A stretch of 64,000 nt of DNA from Sanderia malayensis (lineage: Eukaryota; Cnidaria; Scyphozoa; Semaeostomeae; Pelagiidae). Under the pieces are notes generated by a model. That model searched no databases and had not been told where the DNA came from. It saw only the letters and a program-made list of their open reading frames with translations. This document shows positions 40,541 to 53,168 of the stretch, in pieces. The DNA is taken from assembly GCA_013076295.1 (NCBI GenBank), contig RQOL01000915.1, forward strand, positions 806,001-870,000, in the 5' to 3' direction. Both the position numbers and the translations under genes were made by a program. The number at the start of each line of letters is the position of its first letter. The first letter of the stretch is position 1.

Positions 40541-43500
40541 ATGAATGAGGAGGACAAGGCTGTTATAGGTGTGCACCGTAAAGGTTTTTCTTGTACTCAT
40601 TGTATATTTGGCAAGCACACTTGCCGTCACATAAACGTGCTGAAGGCCAAATTGGATGGGGAGCAAGCAACCATCCCAGATTGTCTTGTTGACTTTGTAC
40701 AACAAAGTGAAATCTCGCAGAACCGACATCGGAAACTTTACACGAGGAAAGCCCTGTCAAAAGCAAAAATATCTCGTGTAACACAACCACTCCAGAAGAG
40801 TGTTCATGAAGGGACACTTTTGCATGGCTCAAAAGATGGAGTTGATGGGTTGCTTCTCTTAATTCCTGATTTTTATGATGAAGAGTGTAACATTTGTGGC
40901 GCAAGTTATAATTTTAATTTTTTATGGAAATGTGGAGTGAATCTAATGACAAGAAGTTGTGTGAGACTTGTGCATGGTGAGCCGTAATTTTAAGGCTGTA
41001 TAAGTACTTATGTTGCTGGTATTATTATTGTATGTGCCATGCACATAATTTAAAAAATTGTTTTGTCATAGTCCCTGAAAGAAAGTGCCCCAACTGCAAC
41101 ATGTACAAAATTTTTGCGGCTCTGCGAGGGGACTTCTTAACATGGGGGAATTCGTGATTGGGCATGGCGTCTTGAAAGACTATATGTTCAGATTTCTCAC
41201 TGGCAACAGGTAAACTTTAGAGTTTTCGTTGATCACAGTGCTACAGCAATCTGAATGGGAGCTTTTAAATTGATTTGATTGTGATGAAAAAGAGTATGTT
41301 TTACTTTTCTTTCGCAGTTGCAGCCTAGTTGGCTTTCACCAGTCCATGCCACTGTACCTGACATTTGCAAGTGACCAAGCATTGCCGACGATTAATTATC
41401 AGCAATGGCGACAAGCATGGTATTCGTTTTTGGAACTGCTGGAAATTGACTACGGTGCTGCATTTATATGTAATAAATGTGGGCAGTTTCCAGATATTTT
41501 GACATGCGATGCTACAGCACTGGCATTCAAGCGGGAATATGAGCAAAACATCGACGTAGCTAGTGAAGAATCTGAAGTTTTGCTGAAAGGATGATAAGTA
41601 TTTTGTATATGAACCATTAGCTCAGCTTACAACATTTTAACAAACTTCTAGGCTGGGCTTGACTCAACACTGAGCTGCTTTTTAAGATCAGTGAACTAAA
41701 ACAAATCAGGGAACAAAAGTTAAACAGACAAGAATAGAACACAACAGAAACATAACACAATTTGTTTTGTTATAAAACAAAAACGCCTTTGAAAGCAGAC
41801 CTAACTGAAGCAAACAGTCTTATCACCATTGCTTATCTAAAAACAATGGCTGGTTGCTGTTACAATGGAAAAATTGACTTGAATTTACACTAACGCTAAC
41901 ATAAACACAAGTTTTTTGCATTTATTTTATAGAATTTTCACTTTATACTAGTTTCGAAAATAGAACACTTGCGCCAGAGAAAAAAATATGTGATCTTCTG
42001 AAAGATTACGCGACAATGGGAATGGACAACCAAAGTCTTTCTAAATTGCGAAGTGATTTGGCATCAGAAAATGTCAGTTTAGGAGTCCTTGCAGATTTCT
42101 TGTCGTGATGCGAAGAATGTTATGAAACATGGCACAGTATACCAACTGCTGTTCGAGACATAGTCTTATGCTTCGCAACAACATCGCAAATCTGTGGATA
42201 TTTTCCACCTTCCAGAGATGTTTTTGCTCATAAATCTTCGGTTGCAGCAAGCAAGACAGCAATTGGAGACAATATGGATGCCATGCTGCATATTCAAAAA
42301 TATGCACCAATAATTTTTGATGCTCTGACAGCCATCCTTTCCTGCACTTTACCACAGGCTTGGTATAAATTGTTCAAATTCTGCCAAGAAAAGGCCGACG
42401 CCAGTTTGAGGCAAAAAGAGCACAAATTGAAACGAACCGTGACAAAATTCAACAAATTGTCAAATTTTCCAAACTGGTCTGTAAAGTGCTTACGCGGAAA
42501 ATATGCGCAAGACAAATTCGGAAAAAGTCGTGGACAGTGCAAAGAAACAAATGACAAACATGCATTGATGCCAGGTCTTTTTACAGTTTGTTGTGAACCC
42601 GGTACATGCAATTCAATGTCTTTCATTCTGCACATTCTGTTATCAATGTCTTTCATTGTAAGTTTGGACAAAGGCATTGAAGAAAAGTGTGATTGCTTTT
42701 CGGACACGACACAAAAACATGGCTTTGTATTGCGATCTCTTTGAATCAATTAATTGAAATTAACTAATGACAATTCTAACATTGATATAAGTGACAATCA
42801 CAGAGCTAAGTATATAAATAAAAAAACTAGCGATATAAGTTCTACATACCAACTGTACTCTATCCTGCTAGCACACCACAGCCTGCCTTGAGCCCTCAAG
42901 GCTCCGTCTGGATAACTAATAACTGCTCGCGTAGTTAATATATATATTCTGCAGAGTCACGTGACAAGGTCTTGAAAGTACGCTGAAACAATAGATTCGG
43001 CCCGAAACAATAGGTCGAGTGTCTCAAAACAATGGCACGAAAAGGCGAATCGGGTTGGAAAAGGTTGACACTTGCATGGAAAGGCTCTGTTTATAGAGTA
43101 GGCAAAAGTTATCTATTTTTGGAAGCATATTTTAAAGGAAATTTTGAGTTATTCCATTAATTGTTCTCCTGATTGTGCTATCACAAAAAAACGACGGTTT
43201 ACGCTGGCGAAACTTCCAAATTCGCATCCCCAACTCCATTTTTGAACAAAGTATTTGCTCTCCATGTGACCCGTTTCGCCTTTTGCTGCAATTTGATTGG
43301 CTTTTTTCACGCGCCTCACATGGGTTGTCGATCAATTTTCGTTTTTCGCCCTCGGCTTGCGGGCGGCCCATGCAAATTTTCAGTCGTTTTTCGTTATTCG
43401 CCCTCGGTTGCAGCAGGAATTTTTGGAGAAGACACGTGTTTTTGTTTTGCACACAAAAATGGGCCTTTCAAAATGTTTTACCACCTGAATTATTTATAGT

Positions 43501-44930
43501 AGGTATAGTAGGTATAGTATGTTTTTATGGTAGGTATAGTATGTTGGTATAGTATGTTGGTATAGTATGTAGGTATAGTATGTAGGTGTAGTATGTAGGT
43601 ATAGTATGATTTTGTAGTAAGCATAGTAGGTATAGTATGTTTGTATAGTTGGTATAGTATGTAGGTATAATAGGTATAGTATTCTGGTATAGTATGTAGG
43701 TATAGTAGGTATATTATGTTGGTATAGTATGTAGTAAGTATGTAGGTATAGTACGTCTTATAGTAGGTATAGTATGTAGGTATGTATGTATGTATGTATG
43801 TATGTATGTATGGGCATGAGCAGGAATGCAGCACGCAAAGTGTGCCAACAACATTAAGCTTTTTTTACTTGACGGGCTCCGGGGAGGGAGCGAAGCGACT
43901 GCGCCCCGCCTAGTTTACACTAAAATGCTACTCTCTAAGGTATTTAAAGCAACGCTACGCCACTCACTCCACAAAAATAAAATAAATACAATAGAACAAA
44001 TTACAGCAACATAGAACACAAAGAAATAAAACGCATGAGCGTGAAAACATGCGTTTGCATAGACCGTACAAACAGGCACTAAGTGCTCAGAAAATTCAAT
44101 GTCATCATCATCGTACTAACCAAAAATTTAAATTCACAATCACATTTCTTAAATCTGGCGATATAATGCCACAAAAATAAAATGTCTGCACATGCTTATC
44201 CTCAGAGTATTCATTTTGCATCGTAATTAACAAACAGAGATGATGATTTTATATTATTATTTTATTTTAACTACACAACTTTTTGATTAAATTCTTTTAC
44301 TCACTTAGGGATATGCTATGGGTTTCAAATAATGGACACACAAGAATTGCTGAATGTGCCTTTCACAATCTTTCATATGAGACTGCTAAAGAATGAGATT
44401 ATATATAGAAGCAAGGTTATATACAAATAATAATATGAAACCTTTTTATAATAAAAGATGGATCAGTAACCACCTTGGCTAACTTTGTTAATTTCTCTAT
44501 TACAGCTCCCGAAGAAATAATTTACGATAACTGCTGCAATTTACATGTATATTGTCTAAACAGGGACCCTGGGTTTTTTAAAGATTGTACTTTTGTTGTG
44601 GACAGATTTCACTGGAAAAACCATACAGGTATGCATTAATATGCATTGTTTGCTAAAAGCACAACTTTAAATATTGACCCCTTCAATTAAATAGAGAACC
44701 ATGCCAATCATGTAACACAAATTGAATTTACTACAGGGTGTAGCAAGAACTACAACATGTCCCTGTACCCCTGATTCAAAGGCATCAACAGCCAGATAAA
44801 TGAGCAAAGAAACTCATTATTAAAAAAGTTAAAAAACCAACTGAGCTATATGCTGGAACAACACTTCCTGAAGCAATTGACATTATTTATTCATTACCAT
44901 AACAGCAAGTAACTGAAAGAGAGAATAGTA
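40541..44930 (+). CDS. KDZ-type (Kyakuja-Dileera-Zisupton) transposase-like gene with introns
   Basis: Exons are read from coding content and splice signals: about 40541-40977 (donor GTGAGC; an internal frame change near 40925), 41072-41209 (acceptor ATAG, donor GTAAAC), 41318 to about 41590 (acceptor CGCAG), about 41933-42740, 44506-44628 (acceptor ACAG, donor GTATGC) and 44737 to about 44920. The third exon has 'ICNKCGQFPDILTCDATAL', a CxC cluster like those near KDZ transposases. Exon four has 'PGLFTVCCEPGTCNSMSF'. Exon five has 'IIYDNCCNLHVYCLNRDPG' and 'FVVDRFHWKNHTG'. These blocks are typical of KDZ/HMGXB3-like proteins. A stop in the last exon and a 1.7-kb repeat-filled intron suggest decay. 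The end is uncertain. Confidence 0.65.
42945..43480 (+). repeat. Dispersed repeat, copy 1
   Basis: Contains the words 'TTTACGCTGGCGAAACTTCC', 'CCGTTTCGCCTTTTGCTGCA' and 'CACGTGAC'. The same blocks occur in inverted orientation at about 54960-55450. It lies in the long intron of the KDZ-type gene. Superfamily unknown. Confidence 0.75.
43495..43815. repeat. GGTATAGTATGT minisatellite and TATG microsatellite
   Basis: About twenty degenerate units of 12-14 bp (AGGTATAGTATGT and variants) run from 43495 to about 43775, then a (TATG)n run to 43811. The Tyr/Thr-rich frame on the - strand is an artefact of this repeat. Confidence 0.9.
43840..44505. other. Intronic sequence of the KDZ-type gene
   Basis: AT-rich. 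A short GC-rich patch at about 43873-43912 ('CGGGGAGGGAGCGAAGCG') resembles the palindromic satellite vocabulary seen at 54 kb and 63.8 kb. No gene. Confidence 0.4.
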
Positions 44931-45114
44931 GGTGTGTATCGCTTGACGAATTAAAACTGTAGCAATTTGTAGAATTGCTAAGAATATGATTTTTGGGACT
45001 TACTTCACTTCGAATTTATAAATTGTACCTTTTTGAACTGTCAAGAAGGCGTCTAGCAACAAACAAGAGAATATCTACCAGCCGTTGAATAAGGAAAGAC
45101 ACAACCTATTAAAA

Positions 45115-47231
45115 TTTCAAAATGTTATATCTTTTTCCAACAGGCACATAACAGACGGTTGCACACAAATACAATGTAAGTGAAGGTTAGTAACAGTTGC
45201 ATAAGAGTAGAGTGGGCACCTTATTACCTCAGGTAGAAGAGCGCAACGAACAACAAGGCCACGTCTTTCAATCGAAATTTTTGAATAATGTTTCTTTGCA
45301 CTGGCAATTTTGGCAATAATATCTGCAATCAACCAACTCTGCAATGAATGAGAGAAGCAATAAGCGTTTCATATAGTCAATAGAAAAATCAAATATTAAA
45401 AGAGATCTGGAGCCTTTTTGGCTGAAAGCCATTTTAATTGTCTTACCTTATCAGGTTGTTCACCAAAAATCCAATTTTCTGGCATGCGATTTAAGATTAA
45501 GTCAGTTTCGCTATTGGATATGGCTTCTTCCATTCTTTTTGACAATAATGTGCCTCTGAGAATGCCAGTGACATGACGCTTTAATAATTAAAAATTCCAT
45601 ATTGTAGATAATTAGAAAAACAATTGAGTAATTAATCAACATACATGGTGAATATCTTTATTACCTTGATATCCATAGAATACGAATCCAAAAGCCGTCT
45701 TATTTTACTATGTGTACTAAAGTTATGAGCACTGAAAACAAAAATAATGAAAGTTTAATTCATGGCAAAACATCAATTCAAATTATGTAGTAAAACTATC
45801 CCAAAAATGAAAAACAATGGAATATATATTCATGTTTACACTGAAAAGTCTGCATGAGGTATATTGCATCCACAAGAAAAAGGATCTCAGGTGACATCCT
45901 TCATTGAAAAACATGCCAAATGGAAGTTGCAGAGACACCAACGACAGGAAATCAAATTGTCTGCAGAACCTCAACACCACGTTGTATAGTAATATGAAGC
46001 TCCGCAAACATCTCGTTCTTCACGTCTTTCCACTAATGGGTAGGAGGTGTGAAGGTCTATGCCGTTTTCATCAACTGCCCAAAGTAAATTCACGGATTCA
46101 ATTGGGCATAAATTGATGAAGGAACATGGCCTCTCTGACAATTTGGAATGCCAATGTACTGTCACCCCCATCGCAATAGAAATTCTCTCAATAACTGAGA
46201 AATATGCTTTCCAGTTGCACCATGAGCGCTTCATATTAGCTACCATTAGAAACTGCTTTGCAGAAAAAAAACAACAACTTACCAAATCCATGACCTGGCA
46301 GCGCAGTTAGCAAGATTTCATTTCTAACACAATCTTCAAAATTATTGCGTGTGTATGATACATCATATGTTCGAACCATATCGAACGTTGCATTCTTGCC
46401 TCTTAGCTAAAACCATGATGTGATTTAAAAACGTAACAAAAATTTCCAAGACCCGCAAGAACATGTTATGAAAGTGAAATGAAAATTTTTACCTGTTGGA
46501 GTACATATTTAAATTTCTCTATGCCATATCTGACACAGAGAATTCGGAGTGTGACCAAAGGTTTTCTGTCCCAAATATGAGAAATGAGGCAGCTTTAAAT
46601 AATCCATTGCCATCTTGCTTGACAAGAAAGGCATCCATAGAGATATCTGCTGGAAGTTGATGTCTTAACCTGCAATGTCAATTAGGGTCATGATATGATC
46701 AACATAATTGCAAAATATTATGCATGTCCATAAGTTATAATTCATAAATGTCTACTACATGGAAATTCAATGACAAGATACCAATAAAATGTATTGAAGG
46801 AATGCAGCTCCAATGAGTATTTGACAAAGGCAATACTCCTGGGCAGAAATGGCACAAGCATTTCTAAAGGCTTTGGATCCTCCTCCAGCATGTCCATAAA
46901 CTTCAAAATATTTGCATCATTTGCATCATTCCAATTGCACTCCTGAAATAAAAAAAACCTCCAATATTAGCTACATAATTCACAATTCTTTATAATAAAA
47001 AAGTTTGGCCCTAAAAATGTTTGTGCAAACCGTAATCGCATGTTTCAATTTGCAAAGTCTGTCGTTTCGCCAAGTACTCTGTACAGCAGTCCCAGCATTC
47101 CTCTTTCTGCCCTTTGTCTTCTCTCTTTCTTCAGTTTTGTCTACATTGTTTCTTGTCACAGATCTACCTTCTGTCATACGTTTCTGTTCACTTGCTTCCG
47201 CCAATATCTCCCTCTCCTTCAAAATCAACAA
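45115..47231 (-). CDS. OTU/vertnin-like multi-exon gene, probably decayed
   Basis: Several - strand exons are separated by plausible introns. Exon about 47231-47000 has 'NDRLCKLKHAITVCTNIF'. Exon 46943 to about 46785 has 'LVPFLPRSIAFVKYSLELHS'. Exon about 46674-46500 has 'KQDGNGLFKAASFLIFGTE', an OTU-like core in which the catalytic Cys of 'DGNC' is Gly. Exon about 46410-46290 has 'ILLTALPGHGFG' before a GTAAGT donor. Later exons include 'AVDENGIDLHTSYP' (about 46075), 'ILNRMPENWIFGEQPDK' (about 45470) and 'SIERRGLVVRCALLPE' (about 45240). Vertnin-like proteins share the degenerate OTU fold; many invertebrate repeats carry them. At least one frame change (near 46570) is seen. The role is unknown. 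Confidence 0.45.
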
Positions 47232-47282
47232 ACTCTACTTGGTAATTCTCTTCACTTCTGCACTGCATTGTTCCTTCTCTTA

Positions 47283-47425
47283 CTACTTTGCCTTCGCCTT
47301 GACCTTTGCTTTCGCCTTCCCCTTTGCATTCGCCTTCGCCTTGACCTTGACCTTCATTTTCGCCTTGACCTTGACCTTGACCTTGACCTTCGCTTCCGCC
47401 TTCACCTTCGCCTTCGCCTGCTCGT
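47283..47425. repeat. TTCGCC/TTGACC hexanucleotide minisatellite
   Basis: About 24 degenerate 6-bp units. It creates spurious long frames on both strands (Phe/Ala/Leu-rich on +, Glu/Gly/Lys-rich on -). Confidence 0.9.
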
Positions 47426-47894
47426 TATTCTATTCCTTCCTGCTCCTTACTAGTCCAGTAACGTTTATTGAAAATAGGGGCTAACCTCCAACTAATGGCA
47501 ACAGAAGGTATTTTTCCTGTTTTCGAATCAAAATTTTATGGGGAATAATATATCCAAAATCATACTTCATCTATTTGTTGGTGTAATCTCAGTTTTTTGG
47601 CGATCACCTAAATCCTTGCACCAGAACGAGGCTGGTTTTCTGCCTTGCACTTTTCACCAAAAAAGACCCCTTTCACGATGTTTTCACACCTTGAATCTCT
47701 GCACGAAATCGAGGTTATAGATGTAGTGGCGCATTTTTCAAACATCTTTTACAGCGTTTCAAGGCAATAATCGTGCTTTTTCCTCTACTGATAAATTGCT
47801 GTAAAATTTACAGAAAGTATTAATATGAGTAACAAAAACGCACCTGATATGACTACAGACTTACTGCAGAGGAAGATGCGATTTTTGGGGCGTC

Positions 47895-48145
47895 AATGTG
47901 CAACTTTTGGCTGTCAGAGCTATTTTTATTGAGATGGATATCAAATGGGCCTAAATTATTTTACATTCCCGAAATCAAATTTTGAGAAGCTTCGTTGGTG
48001 CGATTTGATAAAAAGAGCAGACGGCAGGGACGGTTTTAAGGTGACGAACTCGACTGTCTTGTGTGAAAAGCTTTTTGCATCGGCTGATATCAAGCGAAAC
48101 CCAACTAAGTGGCGTCTTGTTTCTGGTGCAGTGCCTTCGTTATAA
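47895..48145 (+). pseudogene. THAP zinc-finger domain, left arm
   Basis: The frame has 'CATFGCQ' near 47900, 'GLNYFTFPKSNFEKLRWCDL' near 47945, and ends with 'TKWRLVSGAVPSL' near 48140. The C2CH layout and the terminal AVP match the THAP DNA-binding fold. A stop codon splits the first Cys pair from the rest. The same domain lies on the - strand at about 49438-49196. Confidence 0.7.
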
Positions 48146-48645
48146 ACCTTCATGAAACGAAAACTGTCTTTTCTCCAACAACAACCCGCAAGTGCTCATC
48201 ACGAAAGTCTTCCGAAATTGCTGATACTTGCAAATCCAAGTATTCTTCTCTTCGCAAGAAAAAGCGTCCGATCACTCACCTACAAGAGTTTATTCTAGTT
48301 CTGATGAGACTCAAAGTGAGTTTATGTATTGATGATCTAGTTGATCAATTTGGCATTTCTTCAAGTCATGTTTCAAAGATCTATACAACTTGGATTTGTT
48401 TTCTTTATAATGAGCTCCCACTTCTTTTCAAACCACCTTCTCAAGAAATTGTTCAACAAAACATGCCTGAACAGTTCAAAGAATTTCCAACAACAAGGTT
48501 AATAATTGATTGTGTCAAAGTATATGCAGAGGTCCCATCATATATGAAAGCACAATCTCAAACGTGGTCAGAATATAAGCACCACAATACCTGGAAAGTT
48601 CTCATTGGCATATCAAGAGAAGAATACTTGAATTTGCAAGTATCA
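48109..48645 (+). pseudogene. HTH plus start of DDE_Tnp_4-type transposase, left copy
   Basis: The frame holds 'LQEFILVLMRLKVSLCIDDL', 'DQFGISSSHVSKIYTTWICF' (HTH_Tnp_4-like), then 'TRLIIDCVKVYAE' (first catalytic Asp) and 'AQSQTWSEYKHHNTWKVLIG'. Sense then breaks off at about 48612. From there to 49065 the + frame is antisense to the right copy and is not real coding. The remaining catalytic residues are missing. Confidence 0.65.
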
Positions 48646-49438
48646 GACAGCAAGACTTTTTGGCATGCCAATATTGCATCTGTTCCACTTTGGGTTAGAA
48701 ATATTCAAATGTTGCCATCAATGAAGAGAAATTGGGAAAGCCAGTATAAAACTTTGTTGCAGACCTATCAGACTTCAACTTATCAATGGAAAAAAGAGAT
48801 GATTTTAACTTTGTTAACTGCAATTCCACCTTTTCCATTTGACTTTCTGCTTGGACACTTTTGGCAGTCAAATCTCCCAGTTAACAATTGGAGATTTTCA
48901 CTCTTCGTAAAAGATTGCATTATTTCACTTTCTACGTTTTCAGAATCAACAGGAACATGTGTATGTAGGACAATTGATAAAAGAGAAATCTGTTATGTTG
49001 ATAGATCATCAATACATAAACTCACTTTGAGTCTCATCAGAACTAGAATAAACTCTTGTAGGTGAGTGATCGGACGCTTTTTCTTGCGAAGAGAAGAATA
49101 CTTGGATTTGCAAGTATCAGCAATTTCAGAAGACTTTCGTGATGAGCACTTGCGGGTTGTTGTTGGAGAAACGACAGTTTTCGTTTCATGAAGGTTTATA
49201 ACGAAGGCACTGCACCAGAAACAAGACGCCACTTAGTTAGGTTTCGCTTGATATCACCCGATGCAAAAAGCTTTTCACACAAGACAGTCGAGTTCTTCAC
49301 TTTAAAACCGTCCCTGCCGTCTGCTCTTTTTATCAAATCGCACCAACGAAGCTTCTCAAAATTTGATTTCGGGAATGTAAAATAATTTAGGCCCATATCC
49401 ATCTCAATAAAAATAGCTCTAACAGCCAAAAGTTGCAC
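48640..49438 (-). pseudogene. Right copy: THAP domain, HTH start and coil region
   Basis: On the - strand the THAP domain (49438-49196) and the HTH start (to about 48993) repeat the left arm. The centre then shows a coiled segment ('AESQMEKVELQLTKLKSSLF', about 48840-48780) and 'FYTGFPNFSSLMATFEYF' (about 48750-48700). These belong between THAP and HTH in intact relatives, so the order is rearranged. Confidence 0.55.
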
Positions 49439-49679
49439 ATTGACGCCCCAAAAATCGCATCTTCCTCTGCAGTAAGTCTGTAGTCATATCAGGTGCGTTT
49501 TTGTTACTCATATTAATACTTTCTGTGAATTTTACAGCAATTTATCAGTAGAGGAAAAAGCACGATTATTGCCTTGAAACGCTGTAAAAGATGTTTGAAA
49601 AATGCGCCACTACATCTATAACCTCGATTTCGTGCAGAGATTCAAGGTGTGAAAACATCGTGAAAGGGGTCTATTACCA

Positions 49680-50045
49680 AAGTATGACCTGTGTGGTGTT
49701 TGTTTTTACTGGATTTTCAAGTTAGCTACAAAGGGCAAGGGCATCGAGTGAAAGGTGAGTTTTTTCAACTAATTGATAGCTTTTGATTACATTGACTTCG
49801 CTTCATAAGATTCAATTGATATTCAACTGTAGAGAAGAAAAGGAGTCGAACAGTCCTTTCGGGGGGAAAGTTTATATCCGATTTATACTTGTTGTATTAC
49901 GCATCTACCTATGATTTCTAGCAATTTCGAAATGTAATTTTTTTATTTTACAGTGAATTATTATAAAATAGCTCCCCTCGGTTAGAAAAATGCTGTAAGG
50001 TTTGAGGCAAATTTTGACCACCAAAGACTAACGTATTCAAGTATT
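49680..50045. other. Spacer with no recognisable gene
   Basis: AT-rich, no family-like ORF. It may be an intron or leader of the following gene: an acceptor-like TTACAG occurs near 49950. Confidence 0.4.
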
Positions 50046-53000
50046 TTGAATTTCCTGTCAAATAGATTTTTGCAAAAAGGAATGAAAAAAGGAAAACCCG
50101 GTCAACCCCAAGATGATGTAAGGCTGGAAGGATTCCTTAAAGTGGTGCAATACCTCAGAGAAAACGATGATGAGCAGGTAACCATTGGTGATCTAGTCGA
50201 TAAAATGGAGGATTATTTGGCTGAGGAGAAAGAAAATGGTACTTATACCCCTGAGCATATGAAAAAAAAATTGCAAGAGCACTTTGGTGAGCAAATCATC
50301 ATATCCACTGTTTGCGGCAAAGCGGATGTGGTTACCTTGCACACCATTGCAGAAACCATCCTGCACGACTTTGATGGGCGTGGCCAGCAGGAAAATGACC
50401 CAGAATCAGAAAAGGCTAGTATAATAGAAACCGCTGCAAAGCTCACCAAACATGATATCAAGTCAATAAAGACATGCCTTGACTACTATCCAGGAATAGA
50501 TGAAACCATCGAGGAGTCACTTAATTTCCTTACAATCTCATTAGTGAAGCTGCTTGAAGGAATACTACTGGCAAAAAAATAAGTTGAAGATAGCCTCCAT
50601 TGGACAAGCAATAATACAAGTGTCACGGCCCCGTGTAGTAATTGCTCCGCTACAAATTGGATTGGCCGTCCAGCTTCACCACAATTATGCGTCAAGATTT
50701 CTGATAGATTCCCTCCACAGCCACGGATTTTGTTCAAGCTACAGAGAAGTTCTCAGTTTGAAACAAAATGCAGCAGTAGACCAAAGGACAGATATCCCTG
50801 CATTTGATAACCAGTTTGTGCAATATTTCGCAGATAACGTTGACCACGACACTGGATGGCAAGGACACGTTTCATGGGATGGGCATATTGGCAACAGTGA
50901 CACCCGGAACATCACAGGATAGATGCGTTCCCAGGAGAGAGGTAAAACGGGAAGAGATTCTCACTGCAGGCAAAATAGAGATCAAACCGCCATTTGAAAA
51001 TCAACAACACCAACTCCAAGTTATGTACAAAGATATGATCGTAAAAACAGTTGAGGGTCCGGCAAAAAGTTTAGACATTTTGTGGAAAAGCTCTCTTCTT
51101 TTCGACAACACGAGGCCTGCATGGCCTGGTATGATGCAGGCCATTCTTAGTGGTTAGCACAAGGTGCAATCTTCGATTTTGTCTTTGCCAATGATAGACA
51201 TGAGCCCCAGTGACCAAACCTGCATTTCTTCAACCTTGCACTTTGTTCTGAAACATGCCAAAGTTCACAATATAAGTACGCCCATTGTCACTTTCGACCA
51301 GCCACTTTGGTGAAAAGCATACAGTATAATAAATATGGAACTGCCAGAGAGTGATTTGCGCAAGATCCTTGTACGCTTGGGTGGTTTTCATGCAGAGATG
51401 AGTTTCCTTGGAGCAATAGGACACTTAATGGCTGATTCAGGACTGCGAGAGCTTTTGGAATTGATACACGCACCTAACGCAGTGGACCATATATTGAGTG
51501 GGAAGGCTATTTCACGAGCCATTAGAGCACATTTGATTGTGGATGCGTGCTTGAATGCGTTACTACACTCTGCTGTCTTTGGGATACCGATACCTTGAAT
51601 CCAAAATGGTGAGTTTATATTTGGAAAGTCCTGTAACTAATATGGGCAAATAGTGCATTCGAGCAAGCACAAAACGGGAGGCGGAAAGTTGGGGGGGGCA
51701 AGTCCAGCTATCCTTGGTCGGGAGGCCAGGAAGTTTTCATCCGATCAATTGTGGGCAAATGTGGACGGGCAAAAAGAAGCAAAATCGTGCCAATCAACCG
51801 TTTTCCCCTTCGCTTTGCACCTGCACTGCTTAATGAAGGCATGTTGTGAATGAAATGTCACATCTAATGGAGAGGTCAGGCAGTAACAATAATTTGGGCT
51901 TTTATGATGATAGCGGATTACATGAGAGGGGGCTTTATGATCTTAGTGAGCTAGGTAAATAGGGGGCTGTAGCTGTTAATGATATATGTTCATGGATTGT
52001 ATTGCACTTTCCCTTCTAGACTGATGAGCAAGGGGTTACTGCTTCTTCTGCTGGTGACACTACCTCGGAGGACATCCAAATAGATAGAGCAGAATCAGAG
52101 ATTTGTGACGGTAAGTCAAGGCATCAATTCCGTAATTTATTTAGATACCTGTCTCCAAGTTTGTAGCTGTTCCCATATCATTTTCATTGCATGGACCTTG
52201 ATAGGATTGCTCCAAAGATGATGATCTCTCCAAAATCTTCTGCCTGAGAATCTAATAGTAAAGTTTTCTTTTGATATATTTCAGTCTTTTTCCAGTTGAT
52301 CAGTGGAAGCACATGGTGCTTTGGTTCCCTAAGAAGGAGGATGTGTATTACCTTTTTTATCTTGTTGACTGACCCTTGTCCCGTTGCTTTTTAATATGTC
52401 CTGTTGCTTTTTAATAACGTTAGCTTTTTTGGAAGAGAGTATACGTTCAATAATTATATGTAGTCCATGTATATTTTTTACAGCAAGAAATGTTATCCTT
52501 GAAGCCCCTTCCTTGATCAAAGGGGCTGGAGATCTGCTTAAAGGTATTCTAGATGAGAAAATAGTAGCCAGAGATTTGTGTGCGTCTAACGCTTTAAAAG
52601 TCATCAGTGAGCAAGTCAAGAAGGGAGGAAAGTCTGCTGCAGAGGTGAGTAGAACTGCGGCATTATGGGTCCAATACATGGAGATGATCGATCTTTTGCG
52701 CAAATTCATCAAAGCTGAACGCACATCCAACTGGGAGCTCCACCTCCAGACGCTGGCTAAAATGATCCCTTACCTAGCAGCTGCAGGACACAATTTATAT
52801 GTGAAGTGTGGTCACCTCTATCTCCAGTTGATGAGTGATCTGCCAAACAAACACCCTGATGTACATCGCCAATTTGTTGCTGGGTACCATAGTGTTAGAC
52901 GAAGTGAACAATATTGGGCTGGTTTGCCAACAGATCTCATAATCGAACAGGTTTTAATGAGGAGCCTAAAACCAGTGGTGGGTTGGCAAGAGGAAGTGGC

Positions 53001-53168
53001 ATGTCTGAGGAGCAGTGCCTTGTTTGGTTGTTGTCCATGCCAGCTTGCGCTGACACTAACCGAGCCATGAAGTCCCTCACCAACATACACAGCAAATCAC
53101 GCGAACAAAACAAAGATATGAGCAACTCAAGGAAGCAGCGGGACAGAAAAGACAACGATTCTCCTTAG
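50046..53168 (+). pseudogene. Multi-exon gene of an unassigned multicopy invertebrate family
   Basis: Segments in order: 50046-50582 ('PEHMKKKLQEHFGEQIIIST', 'KHDIKSIKTCLDYYPG'); 50554-50920 ('ASIGQAIIQVSRPRVVIAPL', 'FLIDSLHSHGFCSSYREV'); 50804-51157 ('DGKDTFHGMGILATVTPGT', 'LDILWKSSLLFDNTRPAW'); 51335-51597 ('ILVRLGGFHAEMSFLGAIGH'); and, after intron-like sequence, 52481-53168 ('SRTAALWVQYMEMIDLLRKF', 'VRRSEQYWAGLPTDLIIEQV'). I recognise the motif order as a repeated, uncharacterised protein family of cnidarians and other invertebrates, presumably mobile. At least three frame changes (near 50570, 50850, 52970) break it here. Function unknown. Confidence 0.6.

Larger units (their letters stand above)
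47664..49672. mobile_element. Foldback derivative of a THAP-DDE transposon
   Basis: Arms 47664-48338 and 49003-49672 are inverted copies, almost identical by eye over about 670 bp. Each encodes the same THAP-type domain and a following HTH segment, on + in the left arm and on - in the right arm. The 664-bp centre joins two different parts of the same gene at a shared word near 48612-48645. The result cannot encode a full transposase. The intact relatives are probably IS4EU/ISL2EU- or PIF-like elements with THAP domains, which I state from recognition only. Confidence 0.75.

Noticed and set aside
43490..43834. Tyr/Thr-rich 114-residue ORF
   Set aside because: Arises entirely from the GGTATAGTATGT minisatellite.
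47005..47484. 159-residue hydrophobic ORF resembling a membrane protein
   Set aside because: It is the translation of a hexanucleotide minisatellite and of antisense to an exon of the - strand gene.
48646..49065. C-terminal half of the 318-residue ORF as a novel transposase domain
   Set aside because: This part is antisense to the inverted copy's coil and THAP/HTH regions.
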